Shown: one piece after another, positions 62,242-64,000 of the stretch | Layout: the number at the start of each line of letters is the position of its first letter | Numbering within the stretch: position 1 is the stretch's first letter | Assembly: GCF_047228935.1 (NCBI RefSeq) | Contig: NZ_JBFEGG010000003.1 | Span: forward strand, 1 to 64,000 | Direction of reading: 5' to 3' | Length of the DNA: 64,000 nucleotides | Origin: Ornithinibacillus sp047228935 | GTDB taxonomy: Bacteria > Bacillota > Bacilli > Bacillales > Amphibacillaceae | Position numbers and translations under genes: made by a program | The notes under the pieces: generated by a model | Databases searched by the model: none | What the model was told of the DNA's origin: nothing | What the model saw: the letters and a program-made list of their open reading frames with translations, nothing else

Positions 62242-62571
62242 TTGGAAAAAGAATCTAGTAATCGAACTCCGTGGATCATAGTTTTAGTATTAACAATCAT
62301 CCTATTTGGGGGGTTAATGTTAACTCAACCGATGAATGAAGAAGAGGCAATTAAACTGGCAAAAGAACTTGTCCCAGCAGAATTTGATGAAGTTCTTTCA
62401 ACTAAATTTATTCCAATTAAAGAAAATGATCTAGGTGCTGAATTATGGGAAGTTCAGCTGATCAACAGTAAAAATGAAAAGGTAATACTCATTATCAATG
62501 GACAAAGTGAGAAGTTAATTGAGGGTAGAATTGAAGATGGTGAGACTGGTGAGGTACTGAAAGAATTGTAA
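62242..62571 (+). CDS. Small membrane-anchored protein, unknown
   Basis: 109 residues, TTG start with TGAGGG site. An N-terminal anchor helix (about 10-28) is followed by a short extracytoplasmic domain (EEAIKLAKELVPAEFDEVLSTKF, GAELWEVQLINSKNEKVILIING) that recalls PepSY-type folds. Function unknown. Confidence 0.7.
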   Translation: MEKESSNRTPWIIVLVLTIILFGGLMLTQPMNEEEAIKLAKELVPAEFDEVLSTKFIPIKENDLGAELWEVQLINSKNEKVILIINGQSEKLIEGRIEDGETGEVLKEL

Positions 62572-62599
62572 GTAATATGTGCGGGTAATTGGCAAAGGA

Positions 62600-62632
62600 A
62601 AGCAGAACGTCTTGTTGTAAGAGGTTCTGCTT
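62600..62632. terminator. Bidirectional hairpin before pxpA
   Basis: AAGCAGAAC / GTTCTGCTT stem with inner CTT/AAG pairs. It separates the convergent small protein gene and the pxp operon. Confidence 0.65.
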
Positions 62633-62637
62633 CAGGG

Positions 62638-63402
62638 TCAACGTTTAAAACTAGATTTAATTGAAATATTAACCTGCTCCAATTTCTCCCGCAATAATTT
62701 AATCATCTCGACCGCTGATGGAGTATCACCATGAACACAAATAGTTTCTCCGACTACATCTATTTCTTCTCCAGTTATCGCTGTAATTTTATTTTCTGTT
62801 ACTATCTTTAGAACATTGCTAGCAACTTGTTCTGGTTCATTGATTACAGACCCTGGCTGGCTTCGTGATACTAAAGTTAAGTCTTTGTTATAGGCTCTAT
62901 CAGCAAACAATTCTAAAAGAACAGGCTGACCTTTTTGCTTTGCTACTCTTTCTAGTTCAGAATTAGGTTTAACATAAATAGGTAAATTCATATCGACCGA
63001 TTGAACTGCTTCTACGATACTAGTAGCAATACTAGTATTCGTATCTGCCATGTTGTTAAGGTTACCATGAGGCTTCACATGCTGCATAGCTACCCCATGT
63101 TTTTTACAAAATATATCTAATGCACCAATTTGATAGAGAATGAGATTAGTTAGTGTCTTAGGTGGTATATCCATATTCCAACGACCAAATCCTAAAAGGT
63201 TTGGAAAACCGGGGTGTGCACCAACACCAACATGATATTTTTTAGCCATCTGTACGGTGCGGTCCATAACATCCGGATCTCCTCCGTGAAATCCGCAAGC
63301 AATGTTGACAGAAGACACTAGTTTTATTACTTCATCGTCTCTTCCTAATTGATAGGCTCCGAAACTTTCTCCTATATCACAATTTAGATCGATGTATTTC
63401 AT
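62638..63402 (-). CDS. pxpA: 5-oxoprolinase subunit A (LamB/YcsF family)
   Basis: 254 residues. DLNCDIGESFGAYQLG, VNIACGFHGGDPDVMDRTV, VGVGAHPGFPNLLGFGRW and a C-terminal VCVHGDTPSAVEMI. With PxpB and PxpC it hydrolyses 5-oxoproline to glutamate using ATP. It is 2 bases downstream of pxpC. Confidence 0.94.
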   Translation of the reverse strand: MKYIDLNCDIGESFGAYQLGRDDEVIKLVSSVNIACGFHGGDPDVMDRTVQMAKKYHVGVGAHPGFPNLLGFGRWNMDIPPKTLTNLILYQIGALDIFCKKHGVAMQHVKPHGNLNNMADTNTSIATSIVEAVQSVDMNLPIYVKPNSELERVAKQKGQPVLLELFADRAYNKDLTLVSRSQPGSVINEPEQVASNVLKIVTENKITAITGEEIDVVGETICVHGDTPSAVEMIKLLREKLEQVNISIKSSFKR

Positions 63403-63404
63403 TT

Positions 63405-64000
63405 TTATGATTGCCCTCCTTTTAGACTTGCTTTCAGGATTTTAAACATGTTTTCTTGTTTGCGTAATAGTTGATGTGCCTCTTCCAATGTAACTTTCTG
63501 AAAGGAAACCAGGTCCCCCGGTTTTAATTGGGCTATTTTCGGAAGGTCTACGGTAATAACGCCTGCTATTTTCGTATAACCACCAACGCTTTGTCTCCCA
63601 ACCTGAAAAAGAATAGGTAGTCCGTTCTGCGGGACTTGAATGGCACCGTGGAACATTCCTTCAGATAGAATATCAGCTCCACACATGTGTTCAATTGTTG
63701 GCCCTTCTAGACGACAAGCCATACGGTCAGAAGAGGTTGATACTGCATATTCAGAAGAAAGAAACGTATCGATTCCATTTTCAGTGAATTTATCATCTTG
63801 TGGACCAAGGAGGATGCGAACTTTAATATGATTTGGATACGTTGGGATTAGGCTTATTGGTAATCTTCTTCTATATGATTGGTAGGAAGAATCTTTGAAA
63901 GTATCAATTATGTCACCTTTTTGCAATGCTCTCCCATCCATTCCACCTATGCCACCAATTAAATCGGTTGATTTACTTCCCATTACTTGATCTGCCTTTA
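63405..64000 (-). CDS. pxpC: 5-oxoprolinase subunit C, partial
   Basis: At least 198 residues; the reading frame continues beyond the right window edge upstream of VMGSKSTDL, so the internal ATG at 63983 is not the true start (the family has about 330 residues). Features: IGGMDGRALQKGDII, EYAVSTSSDRMACRLEGP, SEGMFHGAIQVPQNGLPI and YTKIAGVITVDLPKIAQLKPGD, typical of the KipA/biotin-dependent carboxyltransferase-like family. Confidence 0.92.
   Translation of the reverse strand, partial: KADQVMGSKSTDLIGGIGGMDGRALQKGDIIDTFKDSSYQSYRRRLPISLIPTYPNHIKVRILLGPQDDKFTENGIDTFLSSEYAVSTSSDRMACRLEGPTIEHMCGADILSEGMFHGAIQVPQNGLPILFQVGRQSVGGYTKIAGVITVDLPKIAQLKPGDLVSFQKVTLEEAHQLLRKQENMFKILKASLKGGQS

Overview
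The window is chromosomal DNA from a low-GC Gram-positive bacterium, most likely a Bacillaceae member (spore-forming Bacillus relatives). The reasons are a dense tRNA array with Bacillus-like order, strong AGGAGG-type ribosome binding sites, frequent TTG starts (at least thirteen genes), CcpA-type cre sites, a LicR-type cellobiose operon, a bd oxidase with a CydS-like peptide, a SinR-like repressor, a lysine riboswitch and a probable gamma-SASP-like spore peptide. No rRNA, insertion sequence, prophage or CRISPR array is visible.

Layout. 1-1254: eleven tRNA genes (Lys, Gly, Leu, Arg, Pro, Ala, Ser, Phe, Gly, Ile, Arg) plus a duplicated 5' piece of tRNA-Phe. 1.65-4.8 kb: an RsbR-like sensor with a STAS domain, a Cof-type HAD phosphatase and an unknown membrane/coiled-coil protein. 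4.9-12.7 kb: a catabolic island with a divergent PrpR-type regulator that lacks the sigma-54 loop, a zinc dehydrogenase, a TRAP transporter (P, Q, M), a 3-oxo-tetronate kinase (OtnK) and a 3-oxo-tetronate-4-phosphate decarboxylase (OtnC). This looks like import and breakdown of a four-carbon sugar acid to DHAP. 13-18 kb: a STAS-less SulP permease, an acyl-CoA synthetase, a small membrane protein and mannose-6-phosphate isomerase. 18-27 kb: a ROK fructokinase and a cellobiose/beta-glucoside PTS operon (IIB, IIC, IIA, GH1, GH4, LicR, Gfo/Idh) behind two cre sites.

27-42.5 kb is mixed housekeeping and efflux: a fumarase-like lyase, an HD protein, a DUF1646 transporter, a TetR/DHA2 pair, DUF1292, DUF2809 and DUF4230 proteins, a MarR/MATE operon, a DUF779/aldehyde dehydrogenase pair and a chemoreceptor. 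42.8-45.5 kb is a cytochrome bd operon with small membrane peptides on both sides. 45.6-48.8 kb is a lysine riboswitch and terminator upstream of a YfcC-family transporter, then an M20 peptidase with its own cre. 48.9-51.3 kb is a membrane-anchored penicillin-acylase-family protein.

51.6-62.1 kb is an exopolysaccharide operon: phosphoglycosyl transferase, EpsD-like glycosyltransferase, deacetylase-like protein, polymerase, Wzz modulator and tyrosine kinase, two tandem FemAB/GNAT-like proteins, a flippase and GalE. It ends with a SinR-like repressor gene. Two GTTCT/AGAAC dyads, which match the known SinR half-site, flank the predicted start of transcription, so the operon probably encodes its own repressor. 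The right edge holds pxpA and a partial pxpC (5-oxoprolinase).

A dispersed imperfect palindrome of about 29 bp (TGGGACAAG ... CTTGTCCCA) occurs around ten times between 16 and 49 kb, almost always at gene ends. In three genes it is translated and supplies the C-terminal residues DKGxGS. Functions below come from reading motifs and context only; no database search was run.
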